Part shown: positions 26,881-35,552 of the stretch, in pieces
Layout: every line of letters begins with the position of its first letter
Position numbering within the stretch: position 1 is the first letter of the stretch
NCBI RefSeq assembly: GCF_030409635.1
Contig: NZ_JAUFQF010000004.1
Coordinates: 1,584,241 to 1,648,240, forward strand
DNA length: 64,000 bases
Origin: Vibrio agarivorans
GTDB taxonomy: Bacteria; Pseudomonadota; Gammaproteobacteria; Enterobacterales; Vibrionaceae
Direction: 5' to 3'
The notes under the pieces: generated by a model
Database searches by the model: none
The model's input: the letters and a program-made list of their open reading frames with translations, nothing else
Told to the model about the DNA's origin: nothing
Translations under genes and position numbers: made by a program

Positions 26881-28917
26881 TTAATTCTTGTGGCGGCGAT
26901 TTTGCGCGAACAGCTCTTCGACCTCTTGCTTAGGCTGAGGTCTGTAGAAATGGAAACCTTGGATAGAGTGACAGTTCAGGTTGGAAAGCAGCGTTGCTTG
27001 TTGCTGTGTCTCGACACCTTCTGCGACCACGGTGAGATCGAGTGATTTGCCGAGGTTGATGATGTTCTCGATCACCGTCACTTGCTTTGGTAACTCATCA
27101 ATATCATTGATAAATGCACGGTCGATTTTCAGCTCATCAATCGGGAAGCGAGCAAGGTATGACAGAGACGAATAACCGGTACCAAAGTCATCAATCGACA
27201 ATGAGAAGCCCAGCTTCTTGATGGCTCTTAGCATTTGGATGGTGTGTTCACCGTCACTCATTACGGCACTTTCAGTCAGCTCAAACGTGATGCAACTTGA
27301 ATCAAGCCCCGTTGATTTTAGAAGTTTCTCCATATAATCGATGAGCTTAGGGTTGCCAAACTGTTCTGGCGAAAGGTTGATCGCGACACGACCCGGCAAA
27401 ATGCCCTGCATGCGCCAGCGCTTTACTGTACTGAACACCTCACGCATAACGACTCGGCCAAGCTGTTCAATCAACCCTGCTTTCTCTGCGACAGGGATAA
27501 ACGAGCCTGGGCTGATGTAACCCTCGACAGGGTGTTTCCAGCGGATCAGTGCTTCGGCACCATTGATGCTGAAGTCTTTCGCACTCACTTTAGGTTGATA
27601 CCACACCTCAAGACCGTTTTGCTGCAGTGCTTTTTGTAACTCAATCTCTAACCAGAGGCGCATACGCGCTTCTTTGTTCATTTGGTCGTTAAATTTAATC
27701 AGTCGGTTACGACCACGATCTTTCGCCTCATACATGGCCGTATCAGCGTTTTGTAGCAAAATTCGAGCATCATTACCGTCACCAGGGTAGGCGACACTGC
27801 CAATCGAACAGGCTAGGCGCTTACTAAAGTGGTGTAGATCAAAAGGTTGGTTGATGAGGTTAATGATGCGTTCTGCTAGTGACTCAACGACGACACTGTT
27901 TTCTGGTTCTGGCAGGATGATACCAAACTCATCCCCCCCTAAATGCCCGAGTGTGGCATGTTGGGGCAGTAAGCGTTTAAGGCGTGATGATACCTCTTTG
28001 ATGACCTTGTCGCCGATGTGGTGGCCAAGTGAGTCGTTGATATTTTTAAAGTTATCAATATCTAGGTAGAGCATCACCAAAGGTGTTTCATTGGCGATGT
28101 AGTGCTCAAGCCTTTTAGTGAAGCCAAATCGATTGAACAGGCCGGTTAGAGAATCGATATTTGAGAAGGTCTGTGTTTGAGTCGGTAACTTCTCAGTCTG
28201 ATCTGCGTCTTGCATGATAACAATGTGCGACGGACTGCCTAAAATATGGAGCGTGTCACTGTAGAGCCTAATTTTTCGCTCAAGGTTGCAGCGTGGGCCA
28301 CTTAAGCAGACTAAAGGTGATTTGGTAAGAATATGCTCAAGCTTTTGGTTGAAGACCGCCTTGGTTTTTTGGTCGACAAACAGACGTGACAGCTCTTCAC
28401 CAAGCAGCTCGGAGTGAGAGCTAAATCCAAGTAGGCTCGCGGCGGCATCATTGGCGGAGATGATATGGTCATCTTCAACAATCAGCAGCCCTTCAGGGAT
28501 CAGGTTAGAAATCTTGTTGAACTTGTCTTCGGACTCTTCAAGCGAGCGTGCAAGAATCTGTTTTTCCGAGGTATCGACAGCATGGAAAATAATATGTTCG
28601 ATGCTTTGTCCGTTAAAAAGAGGCGACAAACTAAAATGCAGACTGGTTTCAGTGTCCGCCAAACTCAGCGTCAGTTCCGTTTCTATCTGCTCACCGGAAA
28701 AGGCGCGTTCATAATAGGGTTTGAGGTGTTGATAAACGTGAGTACCCAATACATCAGAGTCGCTTAATCCGACGAGGCTTTCACTATCTAAACCGGAGAT
28801 CTCGCAATAGCGGGAGTTCACGGTAATATATCGGTGCTCGTTATCCAGAACTGCAAAATAGAATGGACTATTTGACGTAAATTTGGAGAACCAATTTGTT
28901 AATTCTGAGGTAGGCAT
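26881..28917 (-). CDS. PAS-GGDEF-EAL cyclic-di-GMP signalling protein
   Basis: A 678-residue cytosolic protein with no membrane segment. Two PAS-like sensory regions (about 10-120 and 135-240) are followed by a GGDEF domain with intact GGDEF at 327-331 and an EAL domain with EALIRW at 455-460. The EAL active-site motifs NLSPEQF, FELTES, IDDFGTGYSSLSYL and VVAEGVETQ are present, so phosphodiesterase activity is plausible; no RxxD inhibitory site precedes GGDEF. It sits between ubiU and ubiT, which in E. coli are neighbours. ATG at 28917 is chosen over a preceding TTG; neither has a strong ribosome binding site. Confidence 0.92.
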   Translation of the reverse strand: MPTSELTNWFSKFTSNSPFYFAVLDNEHRYITVNSRYCEISGLDSESLVGLSDSDVLGTHVYQHLKPYYERAFSGEQIETELTLSLADTETSLHFSLSPLFNGQSIEHIIFHAVDTSEKQILARSLEESEDKFNKISNLIPEGLLIVEDDHIISANDAAASLLGFSSHSELLGEELSRLFVDQKTKAVFNQKLEHILTKSPLVCLSGPRCNLERKIRLYSDTLHILGSPSHIVIMQDADQTEKLPTQTQTFSNIDSLTGLFNRFGFTKRLEHYIANETPLVMLYLDIDNFKNINDSLGHHIGDKVIKEVSSRLKRLLPQHATLGHLGGDEFGIILPEPENSVVVESLAERIINLINQPFDLHHFSKRLACSIGSVAYPGDGNDARILLQNADTAMYEAKDRGRNRLIKFNDQMNKEARMRLWLEIELQKALQQNGLEVWYQPKVSAKDFSINGAEALIRWKHPVEGYISPGSFIPVAEKAGLIEQLGRVVMREVFSTVKRWRMQGILPGRVAINLSPEQFGNPKLIDYMEKLLKSTGLDSSCITFELTESAVMSDGEHTIQMLRAIKKLGFSLSIDDFGTGYSSLSYLARFPIDELKIDRAFINDIDELPKQVTVIENIINLGKSLDLTVVAEGVETQQQATLLSNLNCHSIQGFHFYRPQPKQEVEELFAQNRRHKN

Positions 28918-29021
28918 CAACTACAACCAACTCGCATTTTCATCAACGTCCTTTAAGGTAATTCCTGTACTATACCGCGCTATTATGGCAGATAAAAGTA
29001 CTTGCCCAAATGTGGGTTTTC

Positions 29022-29035
29022 TTGATACACAACAG
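29022..29035. promoter_or_regulatory. Weak FNR-like site before ubiT
   Basis: TTGAT-ACAC-AACAG matches the FNR consensus TTGAT-N4-ATCAA at eight of ten positions, about 65 bp before the ubiT start. ubiT is used in anaerobic ubiquinone synthesis, so FNR control would make sense. The match is imperfect. Confidence 0.3.
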
Positions 29036-29098
29036 GAATCATGAAATTTATCTCTCTTACTATAGAGAGCAGTGAAGACAAATTAACGGAAAAGACGC

Positions 29099-29620
29099 GT
29101 GATTAACAAGATTCGCACTCAATTAGTTCAAAATGCAGCTTCGATTTTGAGATCTCCGATCCACTTATTGCCACAAACTGTACAAAAAAAAGCCCTTCTT
29201 GAAGGCCTTAAAATGGTTTTCCAAGAAGCACTGGAAGATGGCGATTTCGAGTTTCTTGAAGATAAATGGCTGAAGGTTTCCGTATCCGACTTGGGCGTGA
29301 GCTGGTTAATTAGCTATCAAGATGAGAAGTTAGTGGTTGCAGACCAACCTGTTCAAGAAGACGTCAGCTTTAGCGGCAACTTGAACGACTTAGTTTTGAT
29401 TGCCGGTCGTAAAGAGGATCCGGATACCTTGTTCTTCCAACGTCGCCTGTCTATTGAAGGGGACACTGAGCTCGGCCTTGAAGTGAAAAACTTAATGGAC
29501 AGTATCGATCTGGACTCTTTGCCAAAAGCGATGCAGGTGATGTTGAATCAACTGGCTGACTTTGTTCAAAAAGGTCTCACTGAAGCTCAAGCGCCGAAAG
29601 AGGTAAGCAATGCTTATTAG
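29099..29620 (+). CDS. ubiT: Ubiquinone biosynthesis accessory factor UbiT (SCP2 domain)
   Basis: A 173-residue protein with an SCP2-like lipid-binding domain, formerly YhbT. It is thought to carry ubiquinone intermediates in the oxygen-independent pathway with UbiUV. Features are the N-terminal MINKIRTQLVQNAASIL, the SCP2 core VSVSDLGVSWLISYQDEKL and FSGNLNDLVLIAGRKEDPD with FFQRRLSIEGDTELG. The start is GTG. It lies divergent from the ubiUV strand and overlaps the following yhbS gene by 11 bp. Confidence 0.92.
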   Translation: MINKIRTQLVQNAASILRSPIHLLPQTVQKKALLEGLKMVFQEALEDGDFEFLEDKWLKVSVSDLGVSWLISYQDEKLVVADQPVQEDVSFSGNLNDLVLIAGRKEDPDTLFFQRRLSIEGDTELGLEVKNLMDSIDLDSLPKAMQVMLNQLADFVQKGLTEAQAPKEVSNAY

Positions 29621-30113
29621 AACAGAAGCACCGGCTGATATGCTGGTGATTGGTCAATTGCTTCGTGAAACCTTCCCGACGGAAGCGGAAGCGAACCTAG
29701 TGCAGACCTTACGCGAAAATGGCCGAAACACACTCTCTTTAGTCGCATGTACCGATGAGGGGCAAATTGTTGGGCACCTTCTCTTTACGCCAGTCGAAAT
29801 CGATGGACACGATGTGACTTGGCAGGGCTTAGCGCCGCTGTGTGTGCACCCTGATTATCAGCAGCAAGGTATCGCTCGTTTATTGATCGAAGAAGGCTTT
29901 GTCTCACTGCCAGAGCTAGGCTATGCGGGGTGTGTGGTTTTAGGCGATCCAGCACTGTACGGCAAGTTTGGTTTTGAGTCAGCGAGTGCTCATGGCCTAA
30001 GTTGCCAATGGGATGTGCCTGAAGGCGCATTTCAAATCAAGCCGTTAATTGAGGGCGCTTTTGATAATCACCAAGGTGTGATTCGTTACTGTCCAGAGTT
30101 TAGCGAGCTTTAA
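29610..30113 (+). CDS. yhbS: GNAT-family N-acetyltransferase YhbS
   Basis: A 167-residue GNAT acetyltransferase. The acetyl-CoA-binding motif is LCVHPDYQQQGIARLLI (V-x-x-x-Q/R-x-x-G-x-A), followed by VVLGDPALYGKFGF, a typical YhbS segment. It overlaps the end of ubiT by 11 bp, the same pairing as yhbT-yhbS in E. coli, so translation is probably coupled. The acceptor substrate is unknown. Confidence 0.92.
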   Translation: MLIRTEAPADMLVIGQLLRETFPTEAEANLVQTLRENGRNTLSLVACTDEGQIVGHLLFTPVEIDGHDVTWQGLAPLCVHPDYQQQGIARLLIEEGFVSLPELGYAGCVVLGDPALYGKFGFESASAHGLSCQWDVPEGAFQIKPLIEGAFDNHQGVIRYCPEFSEL

Positions 30114-30197
30114 TCGGTCGAGAGTGGAGATATTAGCCTGCCTTTGCTAGTATCTCCTCGCACAAAGCCAATGGCTAAATCAATCACAGTTCATACC

Positions 30198-30608
30198 ATG
30201 ACAAACCTCACTCAAACCCAACGTGATGCAGCTTATCTTGCAGAGATGGGTATCACTCAATGGAACCTCACTCACCCAGAGCGATTGCAAGGTGTAGAGA
30301 GTCAACAACATGCACTCGACGAGTCGTGCCGCTTGTTATTAGTTGCTCCCCAGTGCCCTCAGGGTAAATTAGCTGAGTTCTTAGAGAAGGTTCTAAAGGC
30401 GATGAATTTATCGCTAGAGCAAGTGCAGCACATTGAGCCTCAACACTGGTCTCAAGTCAATCATCAGCACATTGAGTGGGTGTGGTTTTCTGGTTGTGAC
30501 AAGCAAGAGACCGCCGCGAAATCATTGATTAGCCCTGTGTTAGAACACATTGATGGTAACAATCAACAGCGCCGTGCGCTGTGGTCTCAGATTCAATCTC
30601 AACAATAA
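30198..30608 (+). CDS. holD: DNA polymerase III psi subunit
   Basis: A 136-residue protein with the short conserved HolD core AAYLAEMGITQWNLTHPERL near the N-terminus and LLLVAPQCP. Psi joins chi to the clamp-loader complex and helps the polymerase deal with SSB. E. coli psi is 137 residues, which favours the ATG at 30198; earlier in-frame starts (30171 ATG or 30144 TTG) would give longer N-termini, and none has a good ribosome binding site. It is followed directly by rimI, the E. coli order. Confidence 0.88.
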   Translation: MTNLTQTQRDAAYLAEMGITQWNLTHPERLQGVESQQHALDESCRLLLVAPQCPQGKLAEFLEKVLKAMNLSLEQVQHIEPQHWSQVNHQHIEWVWFSGCDKQETAAKSLISPVLEHIDGNNQQRRALWSQIQSQQ

Positions 30609-30615
30609 GTATCGT

Positions 30616-31065
30616 ATGTCTAATCTCTCTGTTGTCGCGCTAGAAGCGACACATCTTGCGGCGATTTATCGTATCGAATCACTGGCACACACTCACCCAT
30701 GGAGTGAAAAACTGCTCAGTGATATCAACAGTCGCGGTGCAGACCATCACGTGCTATTGGTGGATAATGCCGTGGTCGGTTACTTCTACGCCCAAAATAT
30801 TGTGGGTGAGGTGACGCTACTCAATATTGCTATTGACCCGAGTCATCAGGGGAAAGGGTTTGGTAAGCATTTGTTGAACGCCTTTCTTGACCGATGTGAA
30901 GCGAGCAATGCTGAAAGTGCTTGGCTGGAAGTTCGAGAGAGTAATACTCGCGCCTTTGAACTTTATCAAGCGGAAGGCTTCAACGAGGTCGATCGTCGCC
31001 GAAACTACTACCCAACAGAGAATGGTAAAGAAGACGCCATTATCATGAGCTTTCTTTTCCTATAA
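30616..31065 (+). CDS. rimI: Ribosomal protein S18-alanine N-acetyltransferase
   Basis: A 149-residue GNAT enzyme (E. coli 148 aa) that acetylates the N-terminal alanine of ribosomal protein S18. The motifs TLLNIAIDPSHQGKGFGKHL (acetyl-CoA loop) and ARAFELYQAEGFNEVDRRRNYY-type C-terminal segment are present and close to known RimI proteins. The ATG at 30616 is seven bases past the holD stop codon, consistent with coupled translation in holD-rimI. Confidence 0.95.
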   Translation: MSNLSVVALEATHLAAIYRIESLAHTHPWSEKLLSDINSRGADHHVLLVDNAVVGYFYAQNIVGEVTLLNIAIDPSHQGKGFGKHLLNAFLDRCEASNAESAWLEVRESNTRAFELYQAEGFNEVDRRRNYYPTENGKEDAIIMSFLFL

Positions 31066-31145
31066 CTCATCGCCATAAAGTCATTGGCTATAAATAGTCG
31101 CGAACAAAGCGACTTTTCTGTATAATCCGCGCACAAAATTTTAAG

Positions 31146-31171
31146 GTAGAGAGTGTCATGAGACTCTCTAC
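31146..31171 (+). other. Hairpin in the prfC leader
   Basis: GTAGAGAGT and ACTCTCTAC pair perfectly around GTCATGAG, 33 bp before the prfC start. A TATAAT box at 31121-31126 suggests the hairpin is near the 5' end of the mRNA. No T tract follows. A 22-codon ORF (31158-31226) begins in its loop and runs into prfC in another frame. Confidence 0.6.
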
Positions 31172-31204
31172 GCTTTCACTCATGAATGACAGCAAAGGGC
31201 GTTT

Positions 31205-32785
31205 ATGTCTTTTCAACAAGAAGTAAGCAAACGTAGAACGTTTGCGATTATCTCTCACCCGGATGCGGGTAAAACCACCATCACAGAAAAGGTTCTTTTA
31301 TTCGGAAACGCGATTCAAAAAGCGGGTACGGTAAAAGGTCGTGGTTCAGCACAGCACGCTAAATCAGACTGGATGGAGATGGAAAAAGAGCGTGGTATCT
31401 CGGTAACGACCTCGGTAATGCAGTTTCCATATAATGACTGCCTAGTAAACCTACTCGATACTCCTGGACACGAAGACTTCTCGGAAGATACATACCGTAC
31501 TTTGACGGCTGTAGACTCATGTCTGATGGTTATCGATGCCGCGAAAGGTGTCGAGGATCGTACTCGTAAGCTTATGGAAGTAACGCGTCTACGTGATACG
31601 CCAATCGTAACTTTCATGAACAAATTGGACCGTGACGTTCGCGACCCAATGGAAGTTCTGGACGAAGTAGAAAGCGAGCTAGGCATGGCGTGTGCGCCAA
31701 TCTCTTGGCCTATCGGTTGTGGTAAAGAGTTTAAGGGTGTTTACCACATTCACCGCGACGAAACGATCCTATACGAATCAGGTCACGGGCACGAGATCCA
31801 AGAAGTTCGTATCATTAAAGGTCTAGACAACCCAGAGCTAGACGAAAAAGTCGGTGCTGACCTAGCAGAAAGTGTACGTGAAGAGCTTGAGCTAGTAATG
31901 GGCGCGTGTCCAGAGTTCGATCTAGAGCTATTCCTAGCGGGTGAGCTGACCCCTGTTTACTTTGGTACCGCATTGGGTAACTTCGGTGTTGACCATATGC
32001 TAGATGGCCTGACGAAGTGGGCTCCAGCGCCTAAAACGCGTCAAGCGGTTGAGCGTGACGTTGAAGCGACGGAAGAAGATTTCTCTGGTTTTGTGTTTAA
32101 GATCCAAGCCAATATGGACCCTAAGCACCGTGACCGTATTGCGTTTATGCGTATTGTATCTGGCACTTATAAGCAGGGTATGAAGATGAATCATGTTCGT
32201 ACTGGCAAGAAAGTGAGCATTTCAGATGCGGTTACTTTCATGGCGGGCGATCGTTCTCGTGCTGAAAATGCGTTTGCAGGTGACATTATTGGTCTGCATA
32301 ACCACGGCACCATCCAGATCGGTGATACCTTCACTCAAGGTGAAGCGTTGAAGTTCTCTGGTATTCCAAACTTTGCACCGGAGCTGTTCCGTCGTATTCG
32401 CCTAAAAGATCCATTGAAGCAGAAGCAGTTGCTTAAAGGTCTGGTTCAGCTTTCTGAAGAGGGTGCTGTTCAGGTATTCCGTCCTCTGCAAAACAATGAC
32501 TTGATCGTTGGCGCAGTCGGTGTGCTTCAGTTTGATGTGGTTGTGGCGCGTCTGAAAGCAGAATACAACGTAGAGGCAATCTACGAAGGCGTTAACGTTG
32601 CGACAGCACGTTGGGTTGAGTGTGGTGATGAGAAGAAACTCGAAGAGTTCAAGCGTAAGAACCAAGCGAACCTTGCACTGGATGGTGGCGATAACCTGTC
32701 ATACATCGCTCCAACCATGGTGAACTTGAACCTAGCTCAAGAACGCTTCCCTGACGTAGACTTCCGCGCTACTCGCGAACACTAA
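31205..32785 (+). CDS. prfC: Peptide chain release factor 3
   Basis: A 526-residue translational GTPase (E. coli RF3 529 aa) that removes RF1 or RF2 from the ribosome after termination. GTPase motifs are [13 protein letters not shown] (G1), [11 protein letters not shown] (G2), DTPGHEDFS (G3) and FMNKLDRD (G4). The C-terminal EF-G-like domains are complete. prfB, encoding RF2, lies about 4 kb downstream. The start [20 protein letters not shown] fits the family. Confidence 0.97.
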   Translation: MSFQQEVSKRRTFAIISHPDAGKTTITEKVLLFGNAIQKAGTVKGRGSAQHAKSDWMEMEKERGISVTTSVMQFPYNDCLVNLLDTPGHEDFSEDTYRTLTAVDSCLMVIDAAKGVEDRTRKLMEVTRLRDTPIVTFMNKLDRDVRDPMEVLDEVESELGMACAPISWPIGCGKEFKGVYHIHRDETILYESGHGHEIQEVRIIKGLDNPELDEKVGADLAESVREELELVMGACPEFDLELFLAGELTPVYFGTALGNFGVDHMLDGLTKWAPAPKTRQAVERDVEATEEDFSGFVFKIQANMDPKHRDRIAFMRIVSGTYKQGMKMNHVRTGKKVSISDAVTFMAGDRSRAENAFAGDIIGLHNHGTIQIGDTFTQGEALKFSGIPNFAPELFRRIRLKDPLKQKQLLKGLVQLSEEGAVQVFRPLQNNDLIVGAVGVLQFDVVVARLKAEYNVEAIYEGVNVATARWVECGDEKKLEEFKRKNQANLALDGGDNLSYIAPTMVNLNLAQERFPDVDFRATREH

Positions 32786-32981
32786 TTGGCAACGATTATC
32801 GCCCCTGATAGCGTTACCCTGATTCAGTTCAGGGTTTATCACTAGCATGCTTTTAGTTTATTGGCGCCTTTGAGTAGATATTGAAACAAGTTCAATATGA
32901 CACTCTGGGAGCCAGTATGCCGTGTTAAGAGCCAATGTCACGCTCTGGGCTAATATGATGTGCGAGGGCTATTGTCGCCGA

Positions 32982-33025
32982 ATATGCCCACGATTGGGTC
33001 ATCATATGCCGACTATTGAGTCATC
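32982..33025. repeat. Tandem 22-bp repeat (two copies)
   Basis: Copy 1 (32982-33003) and copy 2 (33004-33025) start ATATGCC and end GTCATC, with three mismatches in 22 positions. More diverged ATATG-containing units precede them. Confidence 0.7.
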
Positions 33026-33043
33026 CTGAATTTATTTCAGGAT
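33023..33043. repeat. Short palindromic element (TCCTGAA...TTCAGGA type)
   Basis: ATCCTGAA and TTCAGGAT pair around TTTAT. The form resembles short dispersed palindromes in Vibrio intergenic DNA; that comparison is from memory and only one copy is in this window. Confidence 0.5.
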
Positions 33044-33085
33044 CTACTTTAAGCGCACTGAAGACTCAATATTCGCTCAATAATA

Positions 33086-33116
33086 AAAATGCCACTTCAA
33101 CTGAAGTGGCATTTTT
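33086..33116. terminator. Bidirectional terminator between prfC region and srmB
   Basis: AAAAATGCCACTTCA and TGAAGTGGCATTTTT form a near-perfect stem with A/T tracts on both sides; it serves srmB on the minus strand. Confidence 0.9.
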
Positions 33117-33138
33117 GAATCTGAATGAGCAGAGAAAA

Positions 33139-34365
33139 TTACTTTTTCTTCTTAGTCACTTTCTTCTTAACGCTCTTCTTCTCTACTTTCTTTTTGTTCT
33201 TTTTCTTGAACGTTGGCTTTTTGTGCTTTGGACGAAGCTCTTTAATAAAGCGCTCTTTGATGTCTTCTTTCACATAGCGAGCGACACGGTCCATCATTGG
33301 TTGGTCGTGCATTTCAATCAAAGAAATAGCATTACCTTTCTTACCTGCACGCGCAGTACGTCCGATACGGTGTAAGTAAACATCGGCAGTACGCGGCATA
33401 TCATAGTTAATGACGTGACTCACATCAGGAAGGTCGATACCACGCGCTGCTACATCGGTTGCAAGCAGTACGTTGACAGTGCCATCTCTAAAACGGGCAA
33501 TTGCGTTGTTACGGCGGTCTTGCGGCATCTCACCTTGGATCCATGAGCATGGGATCTGGGCACTTTCAAGTTGTGCACGCAGTTCAGCAAGGCGCTCGCG
33601 GGTTTTGAGGAAGATGATACTGCGCTCTGCCTGCTCTGTGATGATCACTTTAAGTAGGGCCAGTTTATGCTCCATATCATCAGCACGGTGATACCACTGA
33701 GAGATCTTCTTACGTTCACGACGTGATGGCTCGGCATTGACTTCTGCTGGGTCTTTAAGCAGGTCAGCAGTGAAGCCCTCAACACCACGGCCCTCTAGTG
33801 TTGCAGAGAATAGAAGTGTCTGTTTACGCCAGCGGCACTCACCAGAGAGGCGGTCAACCGTAGGTCCAAAGCCCATGTCGAGCATTCGGTCTGCTTCATC
33901 AAGGATTAACCACTCAATTGCACGGCAATCGAAACGCTCTGCATTGATGTATTCCATCAAACGGCCTGGTGTCGCTACCACGATATCTTGAGTTGTCTTC
34001 AAAATATCAGCGTGCTCTTCATATTGAACACCACCAGTGATAGTGAAGATATTGAGTTTGGTGTTTTTCGCCAACGCACGTGCTTGGTCAGCAACTTGCA
34101 TAGCGAGCTCGCGAGTAGGCGTAAGAATCAAAACACGCGCAGGGCCTGCTTTTTTGCGAGGAAAGTCCTGCAAATATTGCAGAGCGGGAATAACGAACGC
34201 AGCGGTTTTACCTGTTCCCGTTGGCGCGGATGCTAAGACATCACGCCCTTCAAGCGCTTGTGGAATCGCTTCTGCTTGAACTTGCGTAGGGCGAGAAAAG
34301 CCCATTTCCTCAATAGCCTCTAGCAGGTTAGGGTCTAGTTCTAAATCTGCAAACGTTTTAATCAC
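33139..34365 (-). CDS. srmB: ATP-dependent RNA helicase SrmB
   Basis: A 408-residue DEAD-box helicase that helps early 50S ribosome assembly. The Q motif is at FADLELD...SRPTQVQAEAIPQ, Walker A APTGTGKT at 47-54, LDEADRMLDMGF is the DEAD motif, SATLEGRGVE is motif III with the SrmB-type SATLEG, and HRIGRTARAGKKG is motif VI. The C-terminus is a lysine-rich tail (KKKVEKKSVKKKVTKKKK) likely to bind RNA. It is divergent from nothing but lies head-to-tail 108 bp after trmN on the minus strand; srmB and trmN are also neighbours in E. coli. A TATAAT box on the minus strand (34411-34406) gives it its own promoter. Confidence 0.95.
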   Translation of the reverse strand: MIKTFADLELDPNLLEAIEEMGFSRPTQVQAEAIPQALEGRDVLASAPTGTGKTAAFVIPALQYLQDFPRKKAGPARVLILTPTRELAMQVADQARALAKNTKLNIFTITGGVQYEEHADILKTTQDIVVATPGRLMEYINAERFDCRAIEWLILDEADRMLDMGFGPTVDRLSGECRWRKQTLLFSATLEGRGVEGFTADLLKDPAEVNAEPSRRERKKISQWYHRADDMEHKLALLKVIITEQAERSIIFLKTRERLAELRAQLESAQIPCSWIQGEMPQDRRNNAIARFRDGTVNVLLATDVAARGIDLPDVSHVINYDMPRTADVYLHRIGRTARAGKKGNAISLIEMHDQPMMDRVARYVKEDIKERFIKELRPKHKKPTFKKKNKKKVEKKSVKKKVTKKKK

Positions 34366-34473
34366 AGTGGTTTCTCCACAAGCAGGGTAAAAGTAAAGGG
34401 CGCATATTATATACTCTGTCGATCTAAGAAGCGAGCGTAGTGATCTAGATCACTCAAAGATGTGCTTTCGTGC

Positions 34474-35217
34474 TTACATTTTAAGATAGAACTCTCGTGT
34501 CAGCTCAACAAATGCATCGCTATATTGGCCGTTATCCATAATGACTAGCTCACTATCAATACACTGGTGGCTTGAACTGTTTTTTTCATGTTGAAGCTCG
34601 ATAAGCAGCCTTGATGCAGGCTTACTCTTTGTCGATTTTACACGGCACAATCGAGTCGGCGTAAGTTGGAATTGCTGGGCAAGTTCGATGAACTGTTTAC
34701 CTTCTACTAGAGGCAAGATTAGACTGGCTCTCCCTTCGGTTGTCATCAGTATTGAAATATGACGCGCGAGATCTTCGTGGCTAAGGGTGTGGGTATGACG
34801 AGCTGTGGCTCTTTGCTCACTGCCAGCTGTTTCACCGCTATTAAAGTACGGAGGGTTACAAATTATCGTAGCAAATTGACTACTCGGGTACGCATAGTAG
34901 AACTTCCCGAGTGACAGATGTTTTACCTCAATACGATCGCTCCAAGGAGAGGCTCTGACATTGTTGGATGCCGCAACAAAGGCCTGATGGTCAATATCAA
35001 TCGCGGTAATACGTGTATTGGAGTAGCGCTGTGCGCACATAAGGCTTAATAGCCCTGTCCCCGTCCCAATATCCAAAATATTGCTTTGGGCATGACAATC
35101 GCTCCATGCGCCTAATAACACCCCATCAGTGCTGACGGCCATGCCTGCATAGCCGCCATCGATGCTAAATTGTTTAAATCTAAAGCTTTTTGTCTTATTT
35201 GTCTTATGCTGAGTCAT
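34474..35217 (-). CDS. trmN: tRNA1(Val) (adenine(37)-N6)-methyltransferase
   Basis: A 247-residue SAM-dependent methyltransferase (YfiC/TrmN6). SAM-binding motif I is NILDIGTGTGLLSLM (about 47-61) and the amino-methyltransferase motif IICNPPYFN is at about 118-126. The N-terminal FKQFSIDGGYAGMAVSTDGVL matches the family. It modifies A37 of tRNA1(Val). It is adjacent to srmB, as in E. coli. Upstream is an A+T-rich 335-bp gap to brnQ. Confidence 0.93.
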   Translation of the reverse strand: MTQHKTNKTKSFRFKQFSIDGGYAGMAVSTDGVLLGAWSDCHAQSNILDIGTGTGLLSLMCAQRYSNTRITAIDIDHQAFVAASNNVRASPWSDRIEVKHLSLGKFYYAYPSSQFATIICNPPYFNSGETAGSEQRATARHTHTLSHEDLARHISILMTTEGRASLILPLVEGKQFIELAQQFQLTPTRLCRVKSTKSKPASRLLIELQHEKNSSSHQCIDSELVIMDNGQYSDAFVELTREFYLKM

Positions 35218-35552
35218 GGCTTATATGCAGTGAATTGTATTTTAATGTTAACTGTTGTTGGTTAATGATGCTGAATTGTAAATGCAGCTTGTCGAAAATG
35301 ACAAGTTAAATTCACTGGCTTTCTGTCTTTTATATAGTGAATTTGACTGCCTTTTGATTCCAAATTTGGTTTTATATGGTGTTTTTGTCTATTCGCTTGA
35401 ATGTAACATTTTGATTGTACATTATCCTCTCATTCAGAAGAATGTGATCTTAGTCTGTCTTTCGGTGCAAATTCGATAACAAAAGCATCAACGATAATCG
35501 CAGTCTCGTCATTGGAATCCTAAAAGGATTCAAACAACACGAGGAATACGTT
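35218..35552. other. A+T-rich divergent gap between trmN and brnQ
   Basis: This holds the promoters of trmN (minus) and brnQ (plus). A small hairpin GAATCCT/AGGATTC lies at 35515-35531, just before the brnQ ribosome binding site. A 65-codon ORF at 35282-35479 has no ribosome binding site and unlikely composition and is not called. Confidence 0.5.

Larger units (their letters stand above)
32786..33138. other. Intergenic region with hairpins and degenerate repeats
   Basis: A 353-bp gap between convergent prfC and srmB. It holds a possible prfC terminator (ACCCTGA/TCAGGGT at 32816-32835), a hairpin ATATTGAA/TTCAATAT at 32878-32898, a stretch of degenerate repeat units from about 32900, a clean 22-bp tandem duplication at 32982-33025, a small palindromic element at 33023-33043 and a terminator at 33086-33116. 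No gene is seen. Confidence 0.7.

Noticed and set aside
35282..35479. 65-aa ORF between trmN and brnQ
   Set aside because: No ribosome binding site, strongly hydrophobic Leu/Val/Cys-rich chance composition, and the span is A+T-rich promoter DNA.
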